A stretch of DNA of 64,000 nt from Vombatus ursinus (taxonomy: Eukaryota; Chordata; Mammalia; Diprotodontia; Vombatidae), in contig NW_020954630.1 of the NCBI RefSeq assembly GCF_900497805.2, positions 719,573 to 783,572 on the forward strand, read 5' to 3'. The notes under the pieces are model-generated. The model saw only the letters and a list, made by a program, of their open reading frames with translations. It ran no database searches and was not told the origin of the DNA. Positions 35,537-47,240 of the stretch are shown piece by piece. The position numbers were made by a program, and so were the translations under genes. The stretch's first letter is position 1. The number at the start of each line of letters is the position of its first letter.

Positions 35537-35692
35537 GGGGCAGCTAGGTGGTGCAGTGGATAGAGAACTGGCCCTGGAATCAGGAGGATCTGAGTTCAAA
35601 TTCGACCTCAGACACATAACACTTACTAGCTGTGTGACCCTAGGCAAGTCACTTAACCCCAATTGCATCACCAAAAAAAACCAAAACAAAAC
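35537..35692 (+). repeat. Marsupial tRNA-derived SINE
   Basis: Forward copy (GGGGCAGCTAGGTGGTGCAG ... TCACTTAACCCCAATTGCAT) with an A-rich tail and the long flanking repeat AAGAATATGAATAACTTA / AAGAATGTGAATAATTTA. Confidence 0.96.
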
Positions 35693-35777
35693 AAGAATGT
35701 GAATAATTTAGTGACTTTCCTCCCATCATTCTAAATGAAGACTACATTATTTCAAACAGAAACAAACAGCATGCCAC

Positions 35778-36440
35778 TGTTGCAGTCTGAGACTTTTAGA
35801 GACCCCTCAAAGACCAGAGTACAGGACAGGGTTGTCTGGAATGAATTCACAGACTCAAGCATTCTTTAAGTGAAGGTGGCAAAGATTTATTGTTACGCTT
35901 TTCAGCGTGCAAGGATTTCTAAGAAATCTGCCATGGTGTCTAGAGCTCTTTAGGGAACTTGAGACCTAACAGGAATGATGCTAAAGCCTATATAGGAAAA
36001 GTAGTGGATTATGTGCCAAGTATGCTAATTAGGTGGTAACATACAACCTTGGTCACAGGCATCATTCACTACTGGCAACAGGGTGGGGGAGGGGGAGGGG
36101 GTGGAGGAGAAGGTTCCTAAAGGGTATATTTTTGGACTGTTATGTCTGTAACAAGATAGTTTCAGGAATTGAAGTCTATAGCTTGACCTCTGGATTGTAT
36201 ATGGTAACTGTGGGAATCAGTACACGATAGTTCTGCTGGTACAAGAGAGTCCTGTTCATACAAGGGCAATTCTACAGAGGTCAGCTTGTTCTTGTAACAG
36301 GGAGAGATAATGAGATAGTTTGCCTCACTGGACCCATTCATGAGTTATTGCTAGAGATAAGGTCTTTGGGCTGGAGAGAAGCTGCCAGGGATAGTGTTTC
36401 TGAGGCCAGGAAGAAATTGAGATCAAGCACAGGCACCCAA
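35778..36440 (-). mobile_element. Retroviral-type LTR fossil (solo or partial)
   Basis: Read on the minus strand: a TATA-like CCTATATAGG (about 35985-35994), a polyadenylation signal AATAAATCT near 35891, and an end GTCTCAGACTGCAACA at 35778. This is the order expected of U3-R-U5. The outer (5') edge near 36440 is approximate. No internal viral genes are next to it. The family is not assigned; it is broken or solitary. Confidence 0.6.
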
Positions 36441-36449
36441 GCACCCCAT

Positions 36450-37348
36450 TACCACCAGTCCTGGAGTTGCTCCTGTAAAATACCATTCTAAATGTATTCT
36501 GTTTCTGGAACTGAAATTGGAAGGGGTAGGGAGGAAATGATATAGCTTGACCTGCTGGAGGCTGCTCAGAGCTTCTTGCCTTTTCCTCCTCCAGCAGCCA
36601 GTCATTTGTCCCCAGATTTATTTCTCAGGGCCCCATATGCCAAGGATCAGAGTGGGTGGTTTTTGTTTTTTTTTTTAATTTATGTCAGCTTATCTCTGCC
36701 TTCAGCCCTGACAACTTAGCACACACTTGAGTAACTTTCTCTTTGATGTCCAGAGTTCACAATGTTACTCTACACTGGGGATATTATGAGGACTTTCATA
36801 CAAAGCTGTTTTTAATATCCTGTCCTTCAGGGAGGGAAAAGAAGGCTGCTCTCAAGAGTAGCTGGCCAAAAGAAAGTCAATAGTTTTATTTCCCTGCCTC
36901 CTCTGATCTTCTAAGGACTTAGCCGGAAACTGCATTATTGGGAGAGGAGCCCAGGGAACTGAAGGAAAAGGAGTTTGGGGCCAAGCTGAGAGTGTCCGGA
37001 GCCAGATAACAAGGACAGAGGTATCTCATGTGTGTCTGTGTGTATAAGCTTGTGTGTGTTTGAAATGTAAACATTTTTGAAAGTTATAATTTGCTCAGAG
37101 GGAACTCCAGATTGGCAGGGCAGCTCCACCCAGACAGGGCAGAAGGTTCCTTTCTGGGATAATTTCGGGGGCCCTGAGAGGGTTTACAAAAATCTTTCCT
37201 CCGCTTACTCACCTGGAACCCCTCTAAGGAGGCAGAGCCTTTCATTCCACAAAGAAAATAGCTACTTAAAAATCCTGTCTTCCTGGGAGAGGAGGACTAA
37301 AGACCTTCACGCTAAGATGTAAATAACTGAGGCTGAGACCCTGAGAGC
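36450..37348. other. No gene seen; single-copy-looking DNA
   Basis: No recognised repeat or frame. A TG-rich stretch lies at 37028-37062. Confidence 0.4.
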
Positions 37349-37581
37349 CGGGTTCTTAATCTGAGGTCCATGGATCCCCAGGGGTTACATGTGCAGGTTT
37401 CAGGGGGCCCATGAACTTGGATAGAAAAAAATGATATTTTAGTTTTCAATCACCTCCAACTGATATATAACATTTCCTTTGATTATAAATGTGGGGCACA
37501 AAATATGATTATGAGAAGGGGTTCACAGGCTTTACCAGACTGTTAAAGGGTCTATGACACAAAAAAGCTTAAGAAACCCTG
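37349..37581. repeat. Non-autonomous hAT-type element (TTCTTAA ends)
   Basis: The left end CCGGGTTCTTAATCTGAGGT and the reversed right end CCAGGGTTTCTTAAGCTT are inverted repeats. The inner GAGAAGGGGTTCACAGGCTT and TATGACACAAAAAAGCTTAA are typical of this family. A degenerate relative lies at 4133-4351. Confidence 0.7.
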
Positions 37582-38219
37582 GTCTAGAGGGAGTAGGGGG
37601 ACTCTGGTCCTGGCAGGGCATGGAGAAAAGAGCGTTATGGGGAATAGGAAGGGGAAAGAAACAACATATAAACAAAAAATTCTTCGATCTAATCATTTTG
37701 CAGTCAGTTTTCTTTTGTTTGTCAGTTTTTGATCAGCAGCTTGAGGGAGAAATAGTGGAGGTTTGGCACTAAAAGATTAATGCTTTAAGAGGAGCTGATT
37801 TCCTGTTTGCGTCAACTAACAAGTTTCATTTTGTACTGTGTGTAAATCACAGTCTATGCACCGACCATTTCATAAGTAGCTCTTTCTTCACACGTAGATA
37901 CTGGTGCTGCCCAGAAGTGGACCGTGGGGCCTCTGAAAGCCTATGTGAAGTGTGAGGGGCACGCAAAGTGAACAGGTAGGAAAGGTTTTGTCTCCTCTTT
38001 GAATGGTAGGGGACTCTTAAAAAAAGAGGACTTTAGCACTTCACCAATGAAGTAATAGTACCTCATAACGACTGACAAAAAGACATAAGTGCAGTTAGCA
38101 TAAATTGCCTCGTGTCCCCCACCCAATCTCTGGGGGATGGGGGGGCGGGTGTTAATTAAGAACTTTCCAGGCTCTATTCTAAATAAGAGCGATACAAATA
38201 CAAAAAGAAAGAATCTGCT

Positions 38220-38411
38220 CTCAAGGAGTTTTCATTTAAAAAGGAAGAGAAAAGCATTTATTAAGGGCTAACTACATACTTGACACTGCACTAAGTACTT
38301 TACATTTGATCTATGCAACAACATTGGAATGTAGCTGCTATCATTATCCCTATGAGGGTAATTGAGGAAATTGAGACAAAGCTTATGTGACTTTCCCAGG
38401 GTCACACAGCA
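38220..38411 (-). repeat. MIR-type SINE
   Basis: AAGCATTTATTAAGGGCTAA, CAACATTGGAATGTAGCTGC and CTTTCCCAGGGTCACACAG in reverse orientation, cut at its end by the next SINE. Confidence 0.75.
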
Positions 38412-38630
38412 GTGCAGTGGTTAGAGCACTGGCCCTAGAGTCAAGAGGACTTGAGTTCACATCCAGCTTCAGACACTTACTAGCTGTATGACCTTAAGCA
38501 AATCCCTTAACCCTCTTTGCCTCAGTAAAATGAACTGGAGAAAAAATATGACAAACCCCTCCAGTATCTTTGCCAAGAAAACCCCAAATGGGGTCATAAA
38601 GAGTTGGACATGACTGAAAAATGACTGATC
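38412..38630 (+). repeat. MAR1-type CORE-SINE
   Basis: CAGTGCAGTGGTTAGAGCAC, then TAGCTGTATGACCTTAAGCA and CCAGTATCTTTGCCAAGAAA, then GGACATGACTGA at the end, all in forward orientation. Confidence 0.85.
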
Positions 38631-39029
38631 TATAACCATTGCACTGATGGGAAGATCAAAGTCCAAACCCTCTTAACCCTTCAAAACTTGCGAGGTCTTC
38701 TTCCAACCAAAAAGGGAAGAAATCTAGGCTGACCACTCTCCTCCCCTACAATTACTTCTCAGGGACAGTTTCCTTTCCTCTTAGTGATTTCAACTAGCTT
38801 GATGGTCTTATATGGGGCCCAGAGAACATCACCAAGTCCCTCAGGCAATCTGAACACCTTGAGTGTTCCTATCTCATGAACAATTGAGAGTCATTCTTAT
38901 ATAATAAGTGTATCAGGGCTAAGCAAGGAGGGGGTGATTTAGACCTTTCTATTGCCCAAAAAGCACAACCATGCTGAGCATGAGAAGACAGAAAATTTAT
39001 GGGGAATTGTGATCAAAACATTAATTTTA

Positions 39030-39275
39030 GAGCAGCTAGGTAGTGCAATGGATAGAGGGGTGGACCTGGAGTTAGGAAGACCTAAGTTGATATGCAGCCT
39101 CAGGTATAGGCTAGCTGTGTGACTTTGGACATCATTTAACCAGTGTCTGCCTCAGTTTCCTCATCTGTAAAAGTTGAGATAATAATAGCACTTATCTCCC
39201 AGGGCTGTTGTGAGAATCAAATACACTTCATAAACCTTGAAGCATGACATAAATGCTAGCTGTTATATCATCATC
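39030..39275 (+). repeat. MIR-type SINE
   Basis: GAGCAGCTAGGTAGTGCAAT, GCTAGCTGTGTGACTTTGGA, CTCAGTTTCCTCATCTGTAA and GGCTGTTGTGAGAATCAAAT in forward order. Confidence 0.85.
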
Positions 39276-39399
39276 ATCATTAATTTTGTATATGTTAGTA
39301 ATTTATTAAATTATTTTATGTATATAGATAGAATGAGCTGCCTAGAGGCCGTAAGATCATATGGGTTTAGGACTTAAACAGGCATTCAAGGCTATCTAG

Positions 39400-39475
39400 G
39401 ATATATATGCCTATATATGCATACACACACACACACACACACACATATATACACACACATACACACCTAATACTA
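39400..39475 (+). repeat. (CA)n microsatellite
   Basis: CA run with a few TA interruptions at 39421-39465. Confidence 0.93.
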
Positions 39476-39894
39476 TGTACCAATGAGGAAAACTGACGCC
39501 TAGAGAGTTAAATACTGAATATCTGAGGCAAGATTCCAACACAAGTCCTGCACCAGGCTGTCATGCAGCAACCTCCAAACTTTACAGATGAGGAAACTGA
39601 GGCCTAAGGAACCAGCGTGGTGCCACAGTGCTTGGACTAGGATAGTTCAGTCTCCAGGGCTCTGAGTTCCCTAACATTCTGTCCTAAGATGCTAGAAAGG
39701 GCCATTAAGATCCAGAAAGCTACACCTCAAAATTCTAGGGGAGCACAACTCTAGGTGGTGGTGTCAATCAAAAGAACCAGGGGTGTCTGGATGAGAAAAT
39801 TCTGGGCAGCTACCCTGCCCAAAAGTTCACCAGAAGCCTTAGTCTGTTCCTTGGCACTAAGCTTTAAGTCAGGAACTAAAGCTAGAGAGATGAT

Positions 39895-40370
39895 TTAAAA
39901 AAAACAGACTTGTATCAATTATTGCAAATCTAAAGATTTCTGAGAAAGAATTACAATTGCAAGCAGAGACTGAAAGGGGAAAAATAGATTTCCCATTTAC
40001 GATTTCTTCAAATATAGTATCCAAGCTTTCTTTTGTTTTTAAGTCTTGTTCATGGAATCCAGTATTCTTAAAATTCTCTTTCCCTGATCTGTTTCCCAGG
40101 TCAATTGTTTTTGACATAGGAAATGTTCCATATCTTCTATTTTTTCAATCCTCGGATTTTATTCCAATATTTCTCACTCCCTCATAGAGTCATTAATTTT
40201 AGTTTGCTCCATTCTAGTTTTCAGGGAGTCTGTTGTTTCAGTAAGATTTATCACTTTCTCATCTAAGCTACCTATTCTGCTTCCATTTTTTTTCCTCCAC
40301 AGCTTTTATTTCATTTTTTTTTATCTTTTGCTTCATTTCTTCTGGGTATTCATGTATTCTTGTTTTGTTT
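39895..40370 (-). mobile_element. L1 ORF1 fragment
   Basis: The minus strand reads IDLGNRSGKENFKNTG and SLDTIFEEIV, matching IDLENRSRRENLKIIG and SLDIIFQEMI of the better copy at 57160-57280. A worn coiled-coil part is upstream. Confidence 0.75.
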
Positions 40371-40839
40371 TTGTGAAAGGTGTGTTGTAAGTCTTAAAGC
40401 GCCATATAAATGTGAATTTTTGTTACTATTAATAGTAATAATAATAACTGTATAATATTAACAAAACATAGAATTTACAACCCTAAGTCATCTGTGAAAA
40501 GATCAGTACTTCTCTGCCAAAAAGGAAGAAAAAGATTGATAGATATTACCAAGGAACATGACAAACAGGTCAAAATTCTTCTGAAATATTTTTGAAATAA
40601 AAGTTACCATTACATCAAGCAGTAATAAAAGATGCTCCCAGATAGCTGGCTTCAGATTTGTCAAAACCTCTGGTTAGAGCCAGAAATGTGTAAGATCTAG
40701 GAGTAGAATAAAATGTCTTCTGTGGACAAAGTCTGCATGAACATTGCCAAGACCAAAGAAATGGCTTAGTCATGTAGATTGGTAGAAATGAAAGGTTTTA
40801 TGATAGAATTCAAGAAAAGTCATTGCTATCAGAAATTGC

Positions 40840-43800
40840 AGAAGGGTTCTCACTGATGCCTCTACTTCCTTTTCTCCCATTGATTTCTTTTTTTAAAATT
40901 AATTTATTTTGAATTCTCAACTATCACTTCCATAAGCTTTTGAGTTTTAAATTTCTCTCTCTCTCCCTATCCACCTCCCTCCCCAAGAAGGCACACAATC
41001 TGATATAGGCTTTACATATACATTCTTATTAAACACATTTTCATATTAGTGATATTGTAAGTAAGAATTAGAACCAATAGGAGGAACCACCAGAAAGAGG
41101 AAACAAAATACAACAGAAGAAAAAAAAAGCAAATAATATGCCTCGATCTACATTCAAACTCCATAGTTCTTTCTTTGGATGTAGGTAGCATTTTCCATCA
41201 TGAGGCCTTTGGAGATGTCTTAGATGCTTGTACTGCTGAGAAGGGTTAAGTCTATATTAGTCATTGCACAACATGGTTGTTACTGTGTATAACATTCTCC
41301 TGGTTCTGCTCACTTCACTCAGCATCAGACCATACAAGTCTTTCCAGGATTTTCTGAAGTCTGCCTGTTCATCATTTCTTATAGCACAATAGTATTCCAT
41401 TACATTCATATATCACATTCACAGTTATGATTACTATCTGTGTCTTTCTTTCCATCTTCCCCCCTCCCTGTTTATGTTTTTCTTTCTCCTCTCTCCTCTT
41501 CCCTCTTCACTAGTGTTTGACTTTTGACTACCGCCTCCCTTGGTCTTGTCTCTCTTCTATTAGCCCCGTCCCTTTTCTTCCCCTTTACCCTTACTACTTC
41601 TTCCCTCCCTTCTGTCCTCCCTCCCTTTTCTTTCCCCTTTTCCCTCCTACTGCCTATAGGACAAGTTAGATTTCTATACCTAACTGATTACGTTATTCCC
41701 TTCTTGAACCAAATCTGAAGAGGGTAAGGTTCAAACAATGCTCCTCTCCCTCCTTTTTTCCCTCTGCTGTAATAGGTTTTTGTGCCTTTTCCTGTAATGT
41801 AACTTACCCTTGTCTGTCTCCTCCTTTCCTTTTCTCTCAGTACATTTTCTTAGTTAGATTAGATTAATCCTCTTACTTGGATCCATTTAATCTACTTGAA
41901 TAGATTTTTTTTATCATTATATCAAAGTCAATTTATACCCATACCTTTTATGTATACCCGTTTAACATGATGTAATAACAATACAGTTCTCAAGAGTTAT
42001 AAGTGTCATCTTCCCTTGTAGGGATGTAAACAGTTTGCCCTTATTAATAACATGTTTCTTTCTGTCTCATTTACCTTTTTATGTCTCTCTTGAGTCTTGT
42101 ATTTGAAGATCAAATTTTCTGTTTAGCTCTGGTCTTTTTATCAGGAAGGTTTGGAAGTCCCCTGTTTTGTTGAATGTCCGTCTCCTTACCTGAAAGATCA
42201 TGCTCATTTTTGCTGTTGTTCCTTGGTTGTAATCCAAGTTCTTTTGCCTTAAGGAATATCATATTTCACACCCTATGGTCTTTTAATGTAGAAGCTGCAA
42301 AGTCCTGTGTAATCCTGACTATGTTTCCATGATATTTAAGTTGTTTCTTACTGCTGCTTGCAGTATTTTCTCTTTTACCTGGTAATTCTGGAAATTGGCT
42401 ACTATATTCCTTGGCGTTTTCAATTTGGGATCTCTTTCAGGAAGTGATCTGTGTATTCTTTCTATGCCTATTTTACCCTCTGGTTCTAGGACCTCAGGGC
42501 AGTTTTCCTTTATGATTTCTTGAAAGATACTGTCCAGGCTCTTTTTTTCATCGCGATTTTCAGGTAGACTAATAATTTTTAAATGGTCTCTCCTGGATCA
42601 ATTTTCCAGGTCAGTTGTTTTACCAATGAGGTATTTTATGTTTTCATCTATGTTTTCATTCTTTTGTTTTTGTTTGACTGATTCTTGCTCTCTCATAGAG
42701 TCATTAGCTTCCATTTGCCCAATTCTAATTTTTAACAAATTGTTTTCTTCTATTAGATTTTGTACCTCCTTCTCTATTTGGCCAATTGTATTTTTTAGGG
42801 ATTTGTTTTCTTCAGTGCACTTTTTTCCAGTTGGCCAATTGTATTTTTTAAGGACTTGTTTTCTACAGTTAATTTTTGTCCTTCCTTTTCTAAGTTATTT
42901 ATTCTCTCTTGCATACCTCTTATTTCTTTTCCCATTTTTAAATCCTTCTTGAGCTCTTCTAAGAAGACTTTTTGGACTTCAGACCAGTTCATATTCCCTT
43001 CTGAGGTTCCAGATGTGGGTTTGTTGATAATGTTGTCCTCTTCAGAATTGCTGCCTTGATCTTCACTCTTCCCATAGTAAGAATCTATCGTACCTTTCTT
43101 TTTGCTGATGGCGTTTGCTTATTTACTGGCCTTTAAAGAGATTGAGCTCTCCTGTGGGGCAGCAGAAGGCACTGACCCAAGCTTCTTGTGTTGGGAGCCT
43201 AGGGCCTGGTCACTGGCTTTATGTGCTGGGGCCCTGATGCTGGCAGTTGGAGGCTGTAGAGTTCTGGCAGCTTACCTGGTGTTGGGCTGGAATCAGCAAC
43301 AGTAGAACTCTAGGGATAGGATTGGGTAGTGTGGCCCCTGGAGATTTCCTGCTCACCCAGGCCTTTCCTTTTCCTCCCTTTGCTTTCTTCAGCTCCTTTC
43401 AGACGTTGCAGGATGTTTACCTGCCTGGGGCCCCTTGGAGCATTGCTTTCCTTAGTTTTGCCGAGACACTAGGAGAGCTGATTGCTGTAGAATGCTGAGG
43501 CACCTGGTGGTTTTCCAAGCTGGTTTCCACTGGTTCCCCTGCCCTCACTGAGGCAGTTAGGGATCCAGGTGTTGGTGTTTGCCTGCTCCACCACCTGGGT
43601 TTCAGGATTTCCTCCTGGTATGCTGAGGTCGGGCTTTCTACTAGCTTGCTGGGACACCTCCAGTTCTGTACTGCTCCCCTTCCCCCAGGGTAAGAGGGGC
43701 CTTTCCCATTAATCCCTCAAGCTACCTGGGCTACTGGACTGCTACATACCATCTTTCTTCTGGTTCAGCTCTTCCAGGATTTTTCCTGGGGTGATATTTT

Positions 43801-45055
43801 CCAGGCTTTCAGAGGTTAATAAGGGAGGGTAAGAGCAACTTACTTTTTTAGAGACTTGCTTCTTACTCTGCCATCTTGGATCCCAGAAGCTGAAGTCTCC
43901 CATTTTTTTTTTTAACTCTCAATAGTGTGGCTTCTGACTCTGTCATTCAACTGAAACTGCTCTCTCCAAAAATCATCAATGATCTCTTAATTGCCAATCT
44001 AATGACCTTTTCTCAACCCTCAACTTTCTTAACATCTCTGAAGCCTTTGATCACTCTCTCCTATGACACAACTCTCTCCTAGTTCTCCTCTACCCTATCT
44101 GATTGCTCCTCCTTAGTCTCTTTTGCTGGGTATTCATCCATGTCAAGCCTGCTCACAATCAAGTGTTCCGCAGGATTCTCTCCTTTTCTCCCTCTAAGCT
44201 ATTTTGCTTGGTGACCTCATCAGTTTCCTTGGATTCAATTTTCATCTTTATGTTGATGGTTTTCAGATCTACTTATCCATGTCTAACATTTCTTGTAACT
44301 CAGATCCCTAACTGCCTATTAGACATCTCAGATTGGATGTCCCATAGACATCTTGGACTCAACATGTCCAAGACTGATCTCATCATTCCTCTCTCCTCCA
44401 AGTTCCTTCTTCTTCTAAACTTTCCCATTTCTATGGGGAGCATCACCATCATCCCAGTCACCCAGGCTCAGAATCTAGGCATTATCCTTGACTTCTCTAT
44501 CTGTTGGATATTAAGCACATCCATCTGTTATCAAATCCTGTAGTTTCTACCTTCATAAAATCTATTCAATAAACTCTAGTGAATTTCTCTCACTTCCAGG
44601 GTCAAATGTAAAACCTTCCACTTGGTTTTTGAAGCCTTTCACAATCTGCCATTTTCTGGCCTCTCTCCATGTATTCTATGATTGGTGACACTGTCTTCTT
44701 TGCTATTCCTTTCATGAAAATGCCATCTCCCCATTCTATGCGTTTTAGCTATTTCCCATGGCTGAAATTCTCTTCCTTCTCATATCTACCTTCTGGCTTC
44801 CCTGGGTTCCTTCAGATCTCAGCTAAAATTTCATGTTCTCCAAGAAGCCTTTGCCAATCCCCCTTAAATCTTGTGCCTTCCTTCTGCTGATTATCTCCAA
44901 TTTATCCTGCCTATAGCTTGACCAGACATAGTTGTTAGTATGTTGTCTCCTCCATTAGACTGTGAGCTTCTTGAGAGAAGGAACTGTCATTTGCCTTTCT
45001 TTGTATTCTCAGCACTTGGTACAGTGCCTGGCACATAGCAGGTGCTTAATTGAGT
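40840..45055 (+). mobile_element. L2 LINE 3' part, split by a HAL1-like insertion
   Basis: The right part, 43905-45055, carries the L2 reverse-transcriptase end and tail. Its landmarks are CAACTGAAACTGCTCTCTCC, ISDWMSHRHLGLNMSKTDLI-type sequence, VTQAQNLGIILD, and the ending TTAGACTGTGAGCTTCTTGA and CAGTGCCTGGCACATAGCAG. The short left part, 40840-40881 (GATGCCTCTACTTCCTTTTC), is the preceding L2 sequence. The join is interrupted by the element 40882-43895 with TCTCCCATT on both sides. Open frames here (44103-44543) are remnants with stops and are not host genes. Confidence 0.82.
40882..43895 (-). mobile_element. HAL1-like (half-L1) element, near full length
   Basis: Minus strand: 5' end near 43890 (CCAAGATGGCAGAGTAAG), then a leader. 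Worn ORF1 follows from about 43060 (NWSEVQKVFLEELKKDLKMG, coiled coil at 42992-42795) to about 42100. Then come the same purine-rich spacer as in 18650-22445, a short ORF2 C-terminal end (41290-41420) and a 3' tail. The target repeat TCTCCCATT lies at 40873-40881 and 43896-43904. About 3.0 kb. It sits inside the L2 at 40840-45055, so it is younger than that L2. Confidence 0.8.
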
Positions 45056-45646
45056 AGACAACCTGGCAATAGATTCTCTGTATCTCTCACTTAAGGGTAG
45101 CCTATCTAGGTTTAGAAAAGCTCATTATTAGAGGTGGCAGAGTGGTGGATTTTTCAGTCAAAGCAACTCTTGAAGACCATCTTTTAAGGCATGAAAGGGT
45201 CATAAACTGCTTGGTGGCAGACATTCCCTCACAGATGAATAATGCATTGTGGAAGTAATGAAATAACCAATTTACAAGAGCTTATTGAACATCTACTAAA
45301 TGTCTAGTATTAGACTAAATACTATAAGTGACATTGAATATCAACAAAAGATGTCAGATATTACATGATAACAGATCTAGAACCAGAAGGGACCTTCTTG
45401 TTGAGCTGAAATAATGTTAAATTTTTAACAATAACATTTCCTATAGTCCGCATTAATTTAAAAAGTTCGATGTTTTTGAAAGAAAGGAGTCTTAGAAAAT
45501 ACAAAATAAGGCCTTTTGTCAAAAAAAAGTTCATAAATTGTGCCATCTGTAATAACTTGTTACTGGAATAATCTGGTACCATTTTGAATACTTTATTTCT
45601 CTCTCTCCTCGCCACTCCAACTCAGAAATTTCAGCAAATTACAGAC

Positions 45647-45683
45647 ATGGATTACCCAGAAAGGCTCCAAGATAGACAACAAG
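45647..45683 (+). CDS. GIMAP2-like: Start exon of the GIMAP2-like gene (MDYPERLQDRQQ)
   Basis: The acceptor-like CTCTCTCCTCGCCACTCCAA then CTCAG opens a small exon at 45626. The ATG at 45647 starts MDYPERLQDRQQ, and the exon ends with one extra G before GTAAGC (donor at 45684), phase 1. The GTPase exon at 46381 starts with AA in phase 1, and the join gives a Glu codon and an open frame into the P-loop. The short start exon 0.7 kb before the main exon follows the same pattern as GIMAP6. Confidence 0.8.
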
Positions 45684-45754
45684 GTAAGCACAGGATGGGG
45701 AAGAGTTCTCATTTCACTACAAATAACCTGTATGATGGTGTTTTTGCAATTCTT

Positions 45755-46030
45755 TGCTGCTATAAGAAGGGCTACTATAATTTTTTTTCTTATGTGTCAC
45801 TTTCCTTTTTCTTCCTCTTGGAGTACAGACCTAGTAGCAGTATTGTTGGGTCAAATTCCACACACAGTTTTATAGTTTTTTGGGTATAGTTCCAAATTGT
45901 TTTCCAGAATAGATAAACCATTTTCCACAGCTCCATCAACAATGCATTAGTGTACCTGTTTTCCCTTATCTTCTTCAGCATTTGTCATTTTCCTTTTCTA
46001 TCACGTTAGCCAATCTGATGAGTATACTTC
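45755..46030 (-). mobile_element. L1 ORF2 C-terminal fragment in the GIMAP2-like intron
   Basis: The minus strand reads FWKTIWNYTQKTIKLCVEFD and ILLLGLYSK, the end of L1 ORF2. Confidence 0.8.
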
Positions 46031-46380
46031 AGTAATCTCTTTTTTTTTTCAAGGTTTCTGCCACAAGTAGTTACTGTACATAGTAGTTTTTAAATAAGTG
46101 TTTGTTATTTAACTTGACTGACAAAATGCTTCTCTCAGCAGTGCTCTCTTGCTCCCTTTTGATGATAAATCATTAAAAATGCCTTCTATAAGAGTGCCTT
46201 CTACTCTTTCTCTATTCACCATCATGCCTAGTACAGATTTGACCATCTCATTGATTGCTTAATGAATGTCTTATGAGTGGAATTGAATTGTAATGAAATA
46301 GCATACACTCTCTTGTTATACTGATGGCCTGGTGGAGGTCAGAGGGAATGACTATTAATGGGTCACTTTTGTGCCAACAG

Positions 46381-47240
46381 AACCAGATGACAAGAGCCAG
46401 GAGCAGGGGAGAGAGCCAGAACTGGCCTCTGGATCCTCAGAACTGAGAATTCTCCTCTTGGGGAAACATGGTGCAGGGAAGAGTGCAACAGGAAACAGCA
46501 TCCTGGGGAAGCGAGTGTTTGAGTCCAAGTTCAATGACTTTCCAGTGACCAAAACTTGCAAGAAAGAAAGTGGAACTGTGGGGAAGAGGGAAGTTGTGAT
46601 CATTGATACTCCTGATCTTTTCTCTCCAAGGATCTCTACTGAAGAGAGGGAACAAGAGATCAGGCACTGCATCACCCTCTGTTCCCCTGGCCCCCACATC
46701 CTGCTCTTGGTGACCCCTCTTGGCCATCACACAGTGGAAGATAAAGAGATAGTGAAGGGCATTCAGGAGTTCTTTGGAGCTGAAGCCAGGAGGCACATGT
46801 TACTTCTCTTCACAAGGAAAGAAGATCTGGGAGATGAGTTACTTCCAGTGTATGTTGAAGAAACTGATAATGAGTACCTGAAGGAGCTGGTTCAGGACTG
46901 TGGGAATCGGTACTGTGCTTTCAACAACAAAGTAGATGGGGAAGAACAGAATTCTCAGGTTCAGGTGCTCCTTAAGCACATTGAATTGCTGATGAAGGAG
47001 AAAGGTGGCCAGTGCTATGCTGAATTTANNNNNNNNNNTGAATTGCTGATGAAGGAGAAAGGTGGCCAGTGCTATGCTGAATTTAATGTAAATAGAAGAA
47101 AGCAAACAAATACTAAAGATTCTGAGGCAGATGTTACCAATCCTACCAGAGGTCCTATAAATGAAAGTAAGAATCTGAACCTAAGCATTACATTGTTCCT
47201 AACAATCTCTCACACTTTTAACTCAAGAAAAAATTTATAA
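46381..47240 (+). CDS. GIMAP2-like: GIMAP2-like GTPase, main coding exon; whole gene 45647-47240
   Basis: AIG1/GIMAP GTPase. With its start exon and after removing the duplicated bases at the gap, it has 279 residues. Motifs: P-loop GKHGAGKS (40-47, unusual His), IIDTPDLF, SPGPHILLLVT, FTRKEDL, CAFNNK. SELRI before the P-loop, REVVIIDTPD and the LLLVT block favour GIMAP2; position between GIMAP6 and the next gene agrees, but GIMAP1 is not excluded. The arginine-finger position is His128 (LGHHTVED). After MKEKGGQCYAEF the protein departs from human GIMAP2 and lacks its two long hydrophobic segments; only a weak stretch (LNLSITLFLTI) precedes the stop. GTAAGA at 47167 is a possible donor in phase 1, so a further exon carrying an anchor cannot be excluded. 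The gap 47029-47038 lies inside this exon. Confidence 0.9.
46982..47085. other. Assembly gap with a false 47-bp duplication
   Basis: The 47 bases 46982-47028 (TGAATTGCTGATGAAGGAGA ... CTATGCTGAATTTA) are repeated exactly at 47039-47085, with 10 N between. Two contig ends that overlap by 47 bases were probably not merged. One copy plus the gap is 57 bases or 19 codons, so the frame is unchanged but the protein is 19 positions too long in this assembly. Confidence 0.93.

Noticed and set aside
44103-44543. 146-codon open frame
   Set aside because: Part of the L2 reverse-transcriptase remnant, not a host gene.
46437-46796. 119-codon minus-strand frame
   Set aside because: Shadow of the GIMAP2-like GTPase exon.
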